A stretch of DNA of 64,000 nucleotides from Bacteroidaceae bacterium (GTDB lineage: Bacteria; Bacteroidota; Bacteroidia; Bacteroidales; Bacteroidaceae). Within the stretch, counting starts at the first letter, position 1. Each line of letters starts with the position of its first letter. A model generated the notes under the pieces. The model saw only the letters and a list, made by a program, of their open reading frames with translations, was not told the DNA's origin and made no database searches. The translations under genes were made by a program, and so were the position numbers. Below, one piece after another: positions 33,863 to 43,697 of this stretch. The stretch is taken from assembly GCA_017451645.1 (NCBI GenBank), contig JAFTNZ010000021.1:181715-245714 (forward strand), read 5' to 3'.

Positions 33863-34852
33863 ATGGCTGTAACAATGGCTGAAATTACCAAGCTCCGCAA
33901 GATGACCGGTGCTGGTATGATGGACTGCAAGAACGCCTTGACTGAAGCAGAAGGTGATATCGATAAGGCAATGGAAATTATCCGTAAGAAGGGACAGGCT
34001 GTGGCTGCAAAACGCTCTGACCGTGAAGCTTCTGAAGGTTGTGTGTTGGCTAAGGCTGACGGTGGCTTCGCTGCTATCATTGCTTTGAAGTGCGAAACAG
34101 ACTTCGTTGCTAATAATGCAGATTTCGTGAAATTGACTCAGGATATCCTTGATTTGGCTGTAGCCAACAAATGTCAGACTTTGGACGAAGTGAAGGCTTT
34201 GACATTGGGCAACGGTACTGTGCAGGATGCAGTGACTGACCGTAGTGGTATTACCGGTGAGAAGATGGAACTTGATGGCTATATGACTGTAGAAGGCGAA
34301 TATACTACCGTTTACAACCATCAGGGTAAGAACCAACTTTGTACACTCGTGGCTATGAACAAGGTTGCTGAAACTGCTGCTAAGGGTGTGGCTATGCAGA
34401 TTGCAGCTATGAACCCCATCGCAATTGACGAAGACGGTGTTTCTGAAGAAATCAAGAACCAGGAAATCGCTGTAGCTGTTGAGAAAACTAAGGCTGAGCA
34501 GGTGCAGAAGGCTGTTGAGGCAGCTTTGAAGAAGGCTGGCATCAACCCCGCTCACGTAGATAGCGAAGACCACATGGAGAGCAACATGGCTAAGGGATGG
34601 ATTACAGCAGAGAATGTAGCCAAGGCTAAGGAGATCATCGCTACTGTGTCTGCTGAGAAGGCTGCTAACTTGCCTGAAGCTATGATTCAGAACATCGCCA
34701 AGGGTCGTCTCGGTAAGTTCCTGAAGGAAGTTTGTCTGCTCAATCAGGAAGACATCATGGATGGCAAGAAGACTGTACGCGAGGTGTTGAAGGATACTGA
34801 CCCTGAACTGAAGATTGTTGCCTTCAAGCGTTTCACTCTGCGTGCCGAGTAA
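33863..34852 (+). CDS. tsf: Elongation factor Ts
   Basis: 329 residues. The N-terminal UBA-like domain (AEITKLRKMTGAGMMDCKNAL), the TDFVANN motif (KCETDFVANNADFV) that contacts EF-Tu, and the C-terminal dimerisation region are present. It exchanges GDP for GTP on EF-Tu. An insertion of about 40 residues (IKNQEIAVAVEKTKAEQVQK to DSEDHMESNM) is typical of Bacteroidales EF-Ts. Last gene of the translation cluster. Confidence 0.98.
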   Translation: MAVTMAEITKLRKMTGAGMMDCKNALTEAEGDIDKAMEIIRKKGQAVAAKRSDREASEGCVLAKADGGFAAIIALKCETDFVANNADFVKLTQDILDLAVANKCQTLDEVKALTLGNGTVQDAVTDRSGITGEKMELDGYMTVEGEYTTVYNHQGKNQLCTLVAMNKVAETAAKGVAMQIAAMNPIAIDEDGVSEEIKNQEIAVAVEKTKAEQVQKAVEAALKKAGINPAHVDSEDHMESNMAKGWITAENVAKAKEIIATVSAEKAANLPEAMIQNIAKGRLGKFLKEVCLLNQEDIMDGKKTVREVLKDTDPELKIVAFKRFTLRAE

Positions 34853-34884
34853 ATCGAAAGCATAATAAAGCTGATAGATAATAG

Positions 34885-34918
34885 AAAAAGGCTGCGTTCA
34901 TAGGATGCAGCCTTTTTT
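34885..34918 (+). terminator. Intrinsic terminator after tsf
   Basis: AAAAAGGCTGC, loop GTTCATAGGAT, GCAGCCTTTTTT: an 11-bp stem ending in a T run, 33 bases after the tsf stop. Confidence 0.92.
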
Positions 34919-34976
34919 ATTGTTATTTTTTTTAAAATAGTGACACCTTAATTTCTATTTTCTAATAGAAGATACG

Positions 34977-34984
34977 TATCTTTG
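34977..34984 (+). promoter_or_regulatory. -7 box of the GH115 gene
   Basis: TATCTTTG, 29 bases before the ATG at 35014; a -33 TTTG is not clear. Confidence 0.5.
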
Positions 34985-35013
34985 CTGCCAAATGTAATAT
35001 CAGAAGAAAATCT

Positions 35014-37560
35014 ATGAGAAATAAATCTTTTTCTATTAAGTTGCTGTCTTTGGTTGTAATGCTGCTGTCGGTGGAAGGTGTTGTTGCTGAAGAGGTGGAA
35101 TGGTATGATGGAGAATCTCCTGTGACCTACTTCATACAGGGTAAAACCGATCCCGTAGTGGTGATGGCGCTTGATATGTTTGCCGGAGATATGGATGCCG
35201 TTACAGGTAAACGGGCTATAAAGACTGGCGAGAAACTGGCAACCATTAGGGTTGTGCAACTTGATAGGGCTACAGATGGCGTAAAGAAATCCTTGGCTGA
35301 GTCGGGGGTGCCCGTAGAGGATTTGAAGAAGAGAATTGATGGTTTTCATATAGCTGTCATTGATGGTAAAATAATCATTGTTGGCACTAACGGACGCGGA
35401 ACAGCTTATGGCGTGTTAGAACTTTCGCGTATGGCAGGTGTGAGCCCTTGGATCTGGTGGGGAGATCTCGTTCCTGAGAAAAGAGAACAACTTGTAATAG
35501 ACTGTGATTTCGAAACAACCCAAGGTGCTTCGGTTGAATATCGTGGTATATTTCTGAATGATGAAGATTGGTCAACACGACCGTGGAGTTATGGAAATTT
35601 TGAACCAGGTAAATTTGGATACATAGGTTCAGAAACCTATAAAAAGATTTTTCAGTTGCTTATGCGTCTGCGTGCCAATGCCATTTGGCCGGGGATGCAT
35701 GAAGGAACAACTGCGTTTTTTAAGGTTGAAGGAGCCAAGGCGGTAGCCGATAGCTGTGGTATTGTCATCGGAACAAGCCATTGTGAACCCTTGTTGCGTA
35801 ATAATGTGGATGAATGGAACGTGCGGGAACGAGGTCGCTTCAATTATATCACCAATAAGGAAGAGGTTCATAATTATTGGATTGAGCGCCTGCAAGAAGT
35901 GAGCAAGTCGCAGAATAATATGTTCACTATCGGTATGAGAGGCATTCATGACGGCTCAATGGAAGGTGTAAAGACCATGCAGGAGAAATTTGATGCTTTA
36001 CAGCAGGTCGTTGATGACCAACAGGAACTGATAGCGAAATACGTTGGTAATCCATCCCAGCAGGTGCAAGTGTTTGTCCCTTATAAAGAAGTCTTGGAAA
36101 TTTATGAACGTGGGTTGAAAGTGCCTGAGTATGTTACCCTGATGTGGTGCGATGACAATTATGGATACATGACCAGACTTTCCAATTCTGATGAGCAGCA
36201 GCGTATTGGGGGTGGTGGAGTATATTACCATTTGAGCTATTGGGGGCGTCCCCATGATTATCTATGGCTCACGACCACCCAACCAGGCCTTATCTACAAC
36301 GAGATGCGTGCTGCTTATGATCATAATGTCCGAAAGATATGGATATGTAATGTGCACGATCCCAAGGTAGCTGGCTATGATTTGGAGCTTTTTCTTGATA
36401 TGGCATGGAACATAGATTGTGTGTCAGCACAAAGTCTTGACAATCACTATAAGGCATGGCTTTGTCGTCAGTTTGGCAGTGAAATAGGAGAAAGACTTTT
36501 TCCGGCCATGCATGAGTTTTTCCGTCTTTGCGGGCAACGTCGTCCCGAATTTATGGGATGGACTCAGGTGGAACTAAGCAAAACTGTTTACGATCGAGGA
36601 TTGAGTCATCTGCGCAATACTGAATTCAATTCACAGGTATTCGGTAATGAACTTGACCGATATTTGGAACGTTACAATACTATTTGTCAGATGGTAGAGG
36701 AATTGGAAGTCGATATTCGCCCTGAACTGAAAGATGCCTATTTTGCTGCAATCAAATATCCAGTACTGGCAGCTTCTGCCCATGCAACAAAAGTATTGGA
36801 GGCGCAGCGGGCACGTCAATATGCAGTAGGTAACCCACGTAACGGCATGACTGACAATCCTGAACCTGTTTATATTGCAGCAGCCAAGAGTCAGAAAGCT
36901 TATCAGGAGATACGTTCGTTGACTGAACATTACAACTTGACGATGGCAGGTGGTAAGTGGAATCGTCTGATGAATATGGCTCCGCGTGATTTACCAGTTT
37001 TCGGTGCTCCTGTTTTACCTGTTCTACTGACAGACAAAGAGGTTGAGGAATACTTGGAAAAGTCTCCTGCTCGCAAGGAATATCCTATAAAACTTGATGG
37101 AGCAATAGCTTGTAATGCCTGTGATTATGATTATGCGAGCGAGGGAACCGAAGTAGTGCAGATGCTTGGTCATAGCATGAACGCAGTGGCATTACAAAAA
37201 GATGGAGAATTGGCTTATAATTTTGTTTTTGATGGTGAAGGGGAGGCTGTATTGCGGGTGGCTCTCATTCCTACCCAGCCAAACGATGATGGTGACCTCC
37301 GTTTCAGTGTTAGTGTGGATGGGGCTACCCCCGTGGTTTATACTCTGAAAGAGAAGTTCCGTTCCGAAGGATGGAAGCAGAATGTTCTGCGTGGGCAGTC
37401 TGTACGCGAACTGAAACTCAATCTATACAAGGGACATCATACATTAAAAATTAAGGCACTCGATCCGCATATTATTGTTGACCAATGGATGATAGATACG
37501 GATATGAACCGAAAATTTTATCTGTTTCCTATAGAGTATCAGAAAGTAATGAAAAAATAA
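35014..37560 (+). CDS. GH115 alpha-glucuronidase
   Basis: 848 residues with a signal peptide (LLSLVVMLLSVEGVVAEE). The family is recognised from the N-terminal domain (GTNGRGTAYGVLELSRMAGVSPW then WWGDLVPEK), the barrel (RGIFLNDEDW, RLRANAIWPGMHEG, TIGMRGIHDGSM, WCDDNYGYMTRLS), and the C-terminal beta domains. GH115 enzymes remove 4-O-methyl-glucuronic or glucuronic acid side chains from xylan and related glycans. The next gene, a pectate lyase, follows after 50 bases. Likely periplasmic or surface-located. Confidence 0.93.
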   Translation: MRNKSFSIKLLSLVVMLLSVEGVVAEEVEWYDGESPVTYFIQGKTDPVVVMALDMFAGDMDAVTGKRAIKTGEKLATIRVVQLDRATDGVKKSLAESGVPVEDLKKRIDGFHIAVIDGKIIIVGTNGRGTAYGVLELSRMAGVSPWIWWGDLVPEKREQLVIDCDFETTQGASVEYRGIFLNDEDWSTRPWSYGNFEPGKFGYIGSETYKKIFQLLMRLRANAIWPGMHEGTTAFFKVEGAKAVADSCGIVIGTSHCEPLLRNNVDEWNVRERGRFNYITNKEEVHNYWIERLQEVSKSQNNMFTIGMRGIHDGSMEGVKTMQEKFDALQQVVDDQQELIAKYVGNPSQQVQVFVPYKEVLEIYERGLKVPEYVTLMWCDDNYGYMTRLSNSDEQQRIGGGGVYYHLSYWGRPHDYLWLTTTQPGLIYNEMRAAYDHNVRKIWICNVHDPKVAGYDLELFLDMAWNIDCVSAQSLDNHYKAWLCRQFGSEIGERLFPAMHEFFRLCGQRRPEFMGWTQVELSKTVYDRGLSHLRNTEFNSQVFGNELDRYLERYNTICQMVEELEVDIRPELKDAYFAAIKYPVLAASAHATKVLEAQRARQYAVGNPRNGMTDNPEPVYIAAAKSQKAYQEIRSLTEHYNLTMAGGKWNRLMNMAPRDLPVFGAPVLPVLLTDKEVEEYLEKSPARKEYPIKLDGAIACNACDYDYASEGTEVVQMLGHSMNAVALQKDGELAYNFVFDGEGEAVLRVALIPTQPNDDGDLRFSVSVDGATPVVYTLKEKFRSEGWKQNVLRGQSVRELKLNLYKGHHTLKIKALDPHIIVDQWMIDTDMNRKFYLFPIEYQKVMKK

Positions 37561-37610
37561 GCCTTTCACTATATGTAAGGGCGGCAATTGATATAAATAA
37601 ACGAATATAT

Positions 37611-40313
37611 ATGAATAAACAACTATGGATGAGTGTCCTGTTCGGAACATTGGTAACCGGAACAATGGCACAGAAGATTGATTTCAATTTGGCTGGGCGA
37701 AGTGAGAATCAGGTGAATGAATCTGGTTATACAGCATGGGCTGTAAATACTGCAACTACCAACCAAAAGACTTTGGAAAATGGGGTTACTGTAACATTAA
37801 AAACTACAGTAACAGGACAAACCATGAAGTCCAATTGGTGGAAAGACGCGGTTTCCAGCAAGAACTCTAAACTGATTGGAGACTGTGTGGCAGTTTATGG
37901 TTTGGATGCCGATGGGAACACCCCCCAATTGACGAATGTGTCATCAACGTTGCAAATGGTGTTGAGCGGACTTACAGCAGGTGAACATTCGGTATTGGCT
38001 TATCATAATGTAACCGATGGAAACCAAACAAATCCGGCAAAGATTAATGTAAGTGTGAATGGAGTAGAAGTGTTGACTGGTGTTGCACAATCGTCACGTG
38101 AATTACTTCCTTCTGAAGCCGGACAATCGTATGTGAAATTTACTGCTGCGGAAGGAGAGACGGTGACTATCAATTACACTACAGTGCTTGAAGAGGGGCA
38201 GACCTATACCACAACAGGTGTATTTGTCAATGCTTTGATTTTTGATCAGCCTAATCCTAAAACGACAGCTTTGAATCCTTATCCGACAAACCATGATATG
38301 CATGTGGATGCCGATGCTGGAAAGATAGATTTGACATGGGTGATGGCTACCAGTGCTGTAAAAAATCATATTTATGTGGGAACATCTGTTGATGCAATGG
38401 AAAAGGTGGCCGTCAATACGGATGGCAGATATACATTGTCAGATGTTTATTCGATGAATACTTATTTTTGGCGTGTAGATGAAGAGGATGCTGAAGGTAA
38501 TGTCTATCAAGGCGAAGTGTGGACCTTCCGTTCGCGGCATTTGGCTTTCCCTGGTGCTGAAGGATATGGCCGTTTTGCTACCGGTGGCCGTGGAGGAAGC
38601 GTCTATCATGTAACGTCGTTGGATGATGATGCTGTCAATCCTCAGCCAGGAACTCTGCGTTATGGATTGACAAAGGTGAGTGGACCACGCACTATCGTAT
38701 TTGATGTTGCAGGTGTTATCACTTTGCAGGCACGTCTTGTATGTTCGGACCCTTATGTGACGATTGCAGGTCAGACTGCCCCCGGTACAGGTGTGATGCT
38801 TAAGGGGAAAGCCTTTGGTATGGGCAATGAAGGTATTACCCGTTTCTTGCGTTTACGCTTGGGTGGTGGAGATAGTTGGGATGGCAAGTCGCCTAACCCT
38901 AATACCAGTGATGGAATGGGTATGGCAGGAAATGACCATAGTATTATGGATCATTGCTCTATGGGATGGACCATAGATGAGGCCTTCAGTTCACGTAATG
39001 CTAAGAATGTGACTTTACAGCGTACACTCATCAGCGAAGCTTTGAATGTGGCTGGGCATGCCAATTATGGAGCCGGTACAGGACATGGATATGCAGCCAC
39101 TATCGGTGGCGATTATGGAAGCTATCACCACAACCTGTTAGCTCATAATGAAGGCCGTAATTGGAGTATGTCGGGTGGATTGGATGGTGGAGGCTCATAT
39201 GCCGGACATCATGACATGTTCAACAATGTGTGTTATAATTGGCGTGGGCGAACGACTGATGGGGGTACACACCAAGGTCAGTTCGTTAATAACTATTATA
39301 AGATGGGACCCGCCACAACACATACCTATCTGTTGACGGCAGATCTGGAAGGAACAGGTACCGGTTCACAATCATACTATGTGAGTGGCAATATCCGTGA
39401 GAATAGGGATGGTTCACTCACTACGGACAAGGAAAATGTGACTTATCGGGTCAACGCAGAACAGACATACAATTGGGATGTTTTCGTTGATCAGCCCTTC
39501 TTTGAGTCGTATGCTACCATCGAACCTGCAAAGTTGGCATACAAGACAACTCTTTCTGACGTGGGTTGCAACCAACCGTTTTTTGATAATCATGATACCC
39601 GTATGGTGAAAGAGACATTGGCCGGTTCATATACCTATAAAGGAGGTCGTACCGGTTATCCTGGGTTGATTGACAAAGAGAGTGATTCGGAAGGGTTTGC
39701 CGGCTTGAATATTGTGGCAGAATATCGTCCTGCCAATTTTGATACCGATCAGGATGGTATGCCTGATTGGTGGGAAAAGGCAAAAGGAACAGACCCCAAC
39801 ACTGCTGACAACAATAAAGATGAGGACCGTGATGGCTATACTGCTTTAGAAGATTATTTGAATTGGTTAGCCGAACCTCATTATATAATCAGTAACACGA
39901 AGCCTTTTGAGTTGAATTTGCGTACTTTGTTTGCAGGATTTGACAATGAACCTTCATTTGAAGTTGTATCGGTGTATTCTGACATATGTTTTGAGACGGC
40001 TGCAGATGGAGTAATGACCGTTACCCCGGAGACAAACGAAAACTTCTATACCATTCAAGTTACCGCTACCGATAAGGATAATGTGGGAAGCATGACACGT
40101 AATGTCCATTTCTACACAACGGCTGACGAAGCATTAGGAATCTGTATCCCTTCTTTGAAAGCCGATGACGAGAATACCCGTTATCAGCTCTATACCGTAG
40201 GCGGAGTCTTGGTGTCTGAAGGAAAAAATACGGACAATCTGCCCATAGGCACATACATCCTGAAACTTATCAATGGTAAGCAGGTGCATACAATGAAGGT
40301 GATGAAGAAATAA
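37611..40313 (+). CDS. PL1-like pectate lyase with Ca-binding repeats and T9SS-type C-terminus
   Basis: 900 residues from ATG 37611. Signal peptide to about 20; an N-terminal beta-sandwich (20-220) and an FN3-like part (235-315). About 330-700 is a right-handed beta-helix of the pectate lyase type (FPGAEGYGRFATGGRGGSVY, PRTIVFDVAGVITL, PYVTIAGQTAPGTGV, NDHSIMDHCSMGW). Acidic Ca-type repeats follow (DTDQDGMPDWWE, DEDRDGYTALEDY). The end (YTVGGVLVSEGKNTDNLPIG then a Lys-rich tail) matches a type A T9SS sorting domain. It should cleave pectin-type galacturonan outside the cell and be processed by PorU, encoded at 43698. Confidence 0.88.
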   Translation: MNKQLWMSVLFGTLVTGTMAQKIDFNLAGRSENQVNESGYTAWAVNTATTNQKTLENGVTVTLKTTVTGQTMKSNWWKDAVSSKNSKLIGDCVAVYGLDADGNTPQLTNVSSTLQMVLSGLTAGEHSVLAYHNVTDGNQTNPAKINVSVNGVEVLTGVAQSSRELLPSEAGQSYVKFTAAEGETVTINYTTVLEEGQTYTTTGVFVNALIFDQPNPKTTALNPYPTNHDMHVDADAGKIDLTWVMATSAVKNHIYVGTSVDAMEKVAVNTDGRYTLSDVYSMNTYFWRVDEEDAEGNVYQGEVWTFRSRHLAFPGAEGYGRFATGGRGGSVYHVTSLDDDAVNPQPGTLRYGLTKVSGPRTIVFDVAGVITLQARLVCSDPYVTIAGQTAPGTGVMLKGKAFGMGNEGITRFLRLRLGGGDSWDGKSPNPNTSDGMGMAGNDHSIMDHCSMGWTIDEAFSSRNAKNVTLQRTLISEALNVAGHANYGAGTGHGYAATIGGDYGSYHHNLLAHNEGRNWSMSGGLDGGGSYAGHHDMFNNVCYNWRGRTTDGGTHQGQFVNNYYKMGPATTHTYLLTADLEGTGTGSQSYYVSGNIRENRDGSLTTDKENVTYRVNAEQTYNWDVFVDQPFFESYATIEPAKLAYKTTLSDVGCNQPFFDNHDTRMVKETLAGSYTYKGGRTGYPGLIDKESDSEGFAGLNIVAEYRPANFDTDQDGMPDWWEKAKGTDPNTADNNKDEDRDGYTALEDYLNWLAEPHYIISNTKPFELNLRTLFAGFDNEPSFEVVSVYSDICFETAADGVMTVTPETNENFYTIQVTATDKDNVGSMTRNVHFYTTADEALGICIPSLKADDENTRYQLYTVGGVLVSEGKNTDNLPIGTYILKLINGKQVHTMKVMKK

Positions 40314-40322
40314 GTTTGAGTA

Positions 40323-40661
40323 ATGAAGAATAACGATTGGAAAGAACGTCTGGGTATGGTGTATTCCACCAACCCGGACTTTCAGTTTGATACAGGAGAA
40401 GAGGAAGAAGAAGAAACTCTTCCCAAGAACCAGCAACGTTTGCGTGTCAGGATGGAGAAGAACGGCCGTGGAGGAAAGACCGTGACCATTGTGGCTGGAT
40501 TTGTAGGTGGTGAAGCCGACCTGAAAGAGTTGGGCAAATGGTTGAAAGGCCGTTTGGGAGTAGGCGGAAGTACCAAGGATGGTGAAGTGCTGGTACAAGG
40601 TGATTTCAAGCAACGCGTCATAGACCTGCTAAAGAGTGATGGTTATACCCAAACCAAATAG
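40323..40661 (+). CDS. SUI1/eIF1-like translation initiation factor (YciH family)
   Basis: 112 residues. The C-terminal SUI1 fold is clear (QQRLRVRMEKNGRGGKTVTI, VAGFVGGEADLKELGKWLKG, LVQGDFKQRVIDLLKSDGY). The N-terminal 40 residues are acidic. Family members bind the small ribosomal subunit near the P site. The gene is 9 bases after the pectate lyase and 5 bases before mnmD. Confidence 0.92.
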   Translation: MKNNDWKERLGMVYSTNPDFQFDTGEEEEEETLPKNQQRLRVRMEKNGRGGKTVTIVAGFVGGEADLKELGKWLKGRLGVGGSTKDGEVLVQGDFKQRVIDLLKSDGYTQTK

Positions 40662-40666
40662 TAAAG

Positions 40667-41359
40667 ATGGAACAAGGACAGTTGTCGTGTGAATTTCAGC
40701 ATACAATAGAGGTGACCGACGATGGGTCGGCCACCCTTTTTGTTCCCGCTTTGAATGAACACTACCATTCGGTGAAGGGGGCCTTGACAGAGGCCGGGCA
40801 TATCTATCGGGATTGTGCTTTTATGCATCGTGCACAGAGTGGAGTGGGAGAGCGGTTGCGCTTGTTGGAAGTTGGTTTTGGCACAGGGTTGAATGCCTGT
40901 GTTACAGCGATGGTTGCTGACGAGTCACATCCGGTTCATTATATCTCATTGGAAAAATACCCGGTAGATAATAGCATATTGAAAGCTCTTCGGTATGATA
41001 ATTTGTTGGATAACGGTTTGATGCATGCGATTCATGAGGCGCCGTGGGATGAGGCCGTATCTGTTACCCCCTATTTTACATTAGAGAAAAAGCGGGCCGA
41101 CTATTTGTCCGACCCGCTTCCTGTCTCTGTTGATGTTGTCTATTTTGATGCTTTCGCTCCGGAAAAGCAACCGGAGATGTGGACTCCCGAAGCTTTCCGC
41201 CGTTTGGTGGAAGTTATGAATGCTGGTGCCGTCCTTACTACCTATTGTGCCAAAGGAGAAGTCCGTCGCCTGTTGGCCTCATTAGGCCTGACAATGGAAC
41301 GCCTTTCAGGTCCGGTAGGAGGGAAGCGTGAGATTCTACGTGGCACTCTTCTGTTATAG
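40667..41359 (+). CDS. mnmD: tRNA (mnm5s2U34)-methyltransferase MnmD
   Basis: 230 residues, matching the stand-alone MnmC methyltransferase domain (DUF752). SAM-binding motif LLEVGFGTGLNACVTAM near 65, VDVVYFDAFAPEKQPEMWTP near 165, and LTTYCAKGEVRRLLASLGL near 195. It methylates nm5s2U to mnm5s2U at the wobble base of tRNAs. No FAD domain is present, as in MnmD. Its 3' end overlaps the convergent GH28 gene by 6 bases. Confidence 0.92.
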   Translation: MEQGQLSCEFQHTIEVTDDGSATLFVPALNEHYHSVKGALTEAGHIYRDCAFMHRAQSGVGERLRLLEVGFGTGLNACVTAMVADESHPVHYISLEKYPVDNSILKALRYDNLLDNGLMHAIHEAPWDEAVSVTPYFTLEKKRADYLSDPLPVSVDVVYFDAFAPEKQPEMWTPEAFRRLVEVMNAGAVLTTYCAKGEVRRLLASLGLTMERLSGPVGGKREILRGTLLL

Positions 41360-42784
41360 TTCCTTCCCGTTGAATAGGGTATTTTGGAAGAAGACTCCTT
41401 CGGCTCCGACAATGGAGTTTGTCTTCTCGTCCGTGATGCCGTCAAGTTTGCAGTTCTTCAAAGCCACGTTCCGTACACAGATGTGGTCTTCTAATCCGTC
41501 AATCCAGATTCCGTAACGGCTCTTCTGGCAAGTGATGTTTTCCAATAGGATGTTTTCAAACAAAGGATAGTAAGGACCTTCGGTCACTTTCTCATATTTC
41601 AGTTCCAGTTTCAGTACCGCCTGTTTGCATTCGCTGATGTTGATATTGCGGATGTAGAAACCGCTGACCACTCCACCGCGTATGGCATTTGATTTGATGC
41701 GGAAAGGACGGTCCATTTCAGGACTTCCTATTTGACAATCCTCCATCCATACATTGTAACAGCTGCCTGATATTTCACTGCCGATGGCTACTCCTGCATG
41801 TCCGTCTTTCATCTGGCAGTTGCGCACAATGATGTTTCGGCTGGGTAGCTTCCAGGCTCGCCCGTCGTTGTTGCGTCCGCTTTTGATGGCTATGCAGTCG
41901 TCACCTGTATTGAAAATACAGTTCTCTATAAGCACATTCTCGCATGACTCGGGATCGCATCCGTCGTTATTCGGTCCATGACTGTCGAATGTGACATTGC
42001 GTACGATGATATTCTTTGACATCAATGGATGTAGCAGCCAGAAGGGAGCATTGTTCAGTGTTACCCCCTCTACCAGAATACGGTCACATTGGTAGAACTG
42101 CATGAATTGTGGTCGCAGCTCGTCGTGTTCCGTAAAGATTCTGTCAGCTATAGATGTGATGTTCTTTTCAAAGTCGTGCAGCTTCTCTTTTCCCATAAAT
42201 TTGCCGATAGCCTTGTCCTCAGCAGACGTGCGTGCGCGCAGTTTCCACCAGTTCTCCCATGAAGCTTGTCCGTCCAATATGCCTTCGCCCGTCACGGCAA
42301 TATTGTCTTGCCGATAAGCATAGATAAGGGGAGACATCCCCATACAGTCAATCCCTTCCCAGCGGGTGGGCACTTGTGGCGCATAGTCTGTAGCAGTAGT
42401 CGAGAATTTTAGTGTTGCTCCTTTTTCTATATGCAGATTTACATTTGACAGCAGGTGTATGGCTTTGGTATAATATTCTCCAGCAGGTATAACCACCCGT
42501 CCGCCGCCGGCACGGTGACAGTCGCTGATGGCACGGCGTAGCTTCTCGGAGATATCTTCTCCGGATACGGCCTTATAATCGTTTCCCAAATGGAATATAA
42601 GATCAGGGAAATCTGTCCGTTGTATTCTTTTTTCCACTTCTGCCATAGCCTTCCATGGATTGGCGTTATCAACGGTAATGGAGTCTGCTCCTGTATAATC
42701 GTTGTGTCGGCAATTGTTTGTGCATCCGATCAGAGTCATAAATAAGGCGCTACAAAGAAGTGTGATTCGTTTTTGAATATGCAT
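41354..42784 (-). CDS. GH28 family glycoside hydrolase (lipoprotein)
   Basis: 476 residues. Lipobox LIGC near residue 21. GH28 beta-helix with the catalytic signatures NNDGCDPESCENVLIENC (NxD), NTGDDCIAIKSG (DD), GHAGVAIGSEISG (GHG variant, with Ala in place of Gly) and FRIKSN (RIK). It hydrolyses galacturonan-type glycosidic bonds, most likely as an exo-acting enzyme on pectin fragments. A minus-strand -7 box (TATATTTG, plus 42817-42824) lies 33 bases upstream. Confidence 0.93.
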   Translation of the reverse strand: MHIQKRITLLCSALFMTLIGCTNNCRHNDYTGADSITVDNANPWKAMAEVEKRIQRTDFPDLIFHLGNDYKAVSGEDISEKLRRAISDCHRAGGGRVVIPAGEYYTKAIHLLSNVNLHIEKGATLKFSTTATDYAPQVPTRWEGIDCMGMSPLIYAYRQDNIAVTGEGILDGQASWENWWKLRARTSAEDKAIGKFMGKEKLHDFEKNITSIADRIFTEHDELRPQFMQFYQCDRILVEGVTLNNAPFWLLHPLMSKNIIVRNVTFDSHGPNNDGCDPESCENVLIENCIFNTGDDCIAIKSGRNNDGRAWKLPSRNIIVRNCQMKDGHAGVAIGSEISGSCYNVWMEDCQIGSPEMDRPFRIKSNAIRGGVVSGFYIRNINISECKQAVLKLELKYEKVTEGPYYPLFENILLENITCQKSRYGIWIDGLEDHICVRNVALKNCKLDGITDEKTNSIVGAEGVFFQNTLFNGKEL

Positions 42785-42878
42785 GAATAAAAGTGTTTAA
42801 TGGTTTAAAATTGTTGCAAATATAAACAATAAAATGACTTGAAGTCCTGTTTTGCCCTGTCGTTTTAAAAAAAAAACG

Positions 42879-42886
42879 TATTTTTG
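42879..42886 (+). promoter_or_regulatory. -7 box of the FAH-family gene
   Basis: TATTTTTG followed by a leader of about 140 bases that holds a 44-codon frame (42905-43039) whose stop overlaps the next ATG (ATGA). Confidence 0.5.
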
Positions 42887-43035
42887 CGGCACAATCAGGA
42901 CGTAATGACTGCAGTACATTCATTAAAGACAACTTCACACCTTTCCGTATCAGGATGTCCGAACATACTGTTATGCAGAATACGTCGTTTTTATGCCCAT
43001 TCGGCATTGATGTTTAACCGCTTGATTTTGAATCG

Positions 43036-43653
43036 ATGAAAATTATGGCCATTGGCATGAACTATGCCGAACACAATAAAGAGTTAGACAATACGTTAAT
43101 AGAGTTGGAGAAACCCGTCATATTCATGAAGCCAGACTCGGCACTACTGAAAGATGGAAAACCCTTTTTCATCCCCGATTTCTCGACAAGAGTGGATTAC
43201 GAGACGGAATTGGTGGTGCGCATTTGTCGGTTGGGCAAACATATAGCTCCGCGTTTTGCCCATCGCTATTATGATGCAGTGACTGTGGGAATAGATTTTA
43301 CTGCCCGTGATTTGCAGAACGATTTCCGCAGCAAAGGTCTTCCTTGGGAACTTTGTAAAGGGTTTGATGACTCTGCTGTGATAGGTAGTTTTGTCCCTCT
43401 ACAGGAAATTGGAGACATTCAGGACCTTCATTTTCATCTCGATATAGATGGGCAGATAGTGCAACGGGGGCATACGGCAGACATGCTACATCGGGTAGAT
43501 GATATCATTGCTTATGTCAGCAGTTTCTGTACATTGAAAATTGGCGATCTGCTTTTCACTGGGACTCCCGTCGGAGTCGGTCCCGTTGCTGTAGGTCAAC
43601 ATCTGCAAGGGTTTCTCGAAGGGCATAAACTGCTTGATTTCCACGTCCGGTAG
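43036..43653 (+). CDS. Fumarylacetoacetate hydrolase (FAH) family protein
   Basis: 205 residues, the short FAH form. Metal-site pattern: FMKPDSALLKDGKPFFIPD, then RVDYETELVVRI (E-x-E type), and DFTARDLQ; the C-terminus has LLFTGTPVGVGPV. These enzymes hydrolyse or decarboxylate acylpyruvate-type compounds using Mg or Mn; oxaloacetate decarboxylase or acylpyruvase activity is possible. Cytoplasmic. It stands 45 bases before porU. Confidence 0.88.
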   Translation: MKIMAIGMNYAEHNKELDNTLIELEKPVIFMKPDSALLKDGKPFFIPDFSTRVDYETELVVRICRLGKHIAPRFAHRYYDAVTVGIDFTARDLQNDFRSKGLPWELCKGFDDSAVIGSFVPLQEIGDIQDLHFHLDIDGQIVQRGHTADMLHRVDDIIAYVSSFCTLKIGDLLFTGTPVGVGPVAVGQHLQGFLEGHKLLDFHVR

Positions 43654-43697
43654 TCTGGTGGTTTTGTTTGAGTAAGGAATTTTATTAGGTTGGTTTT

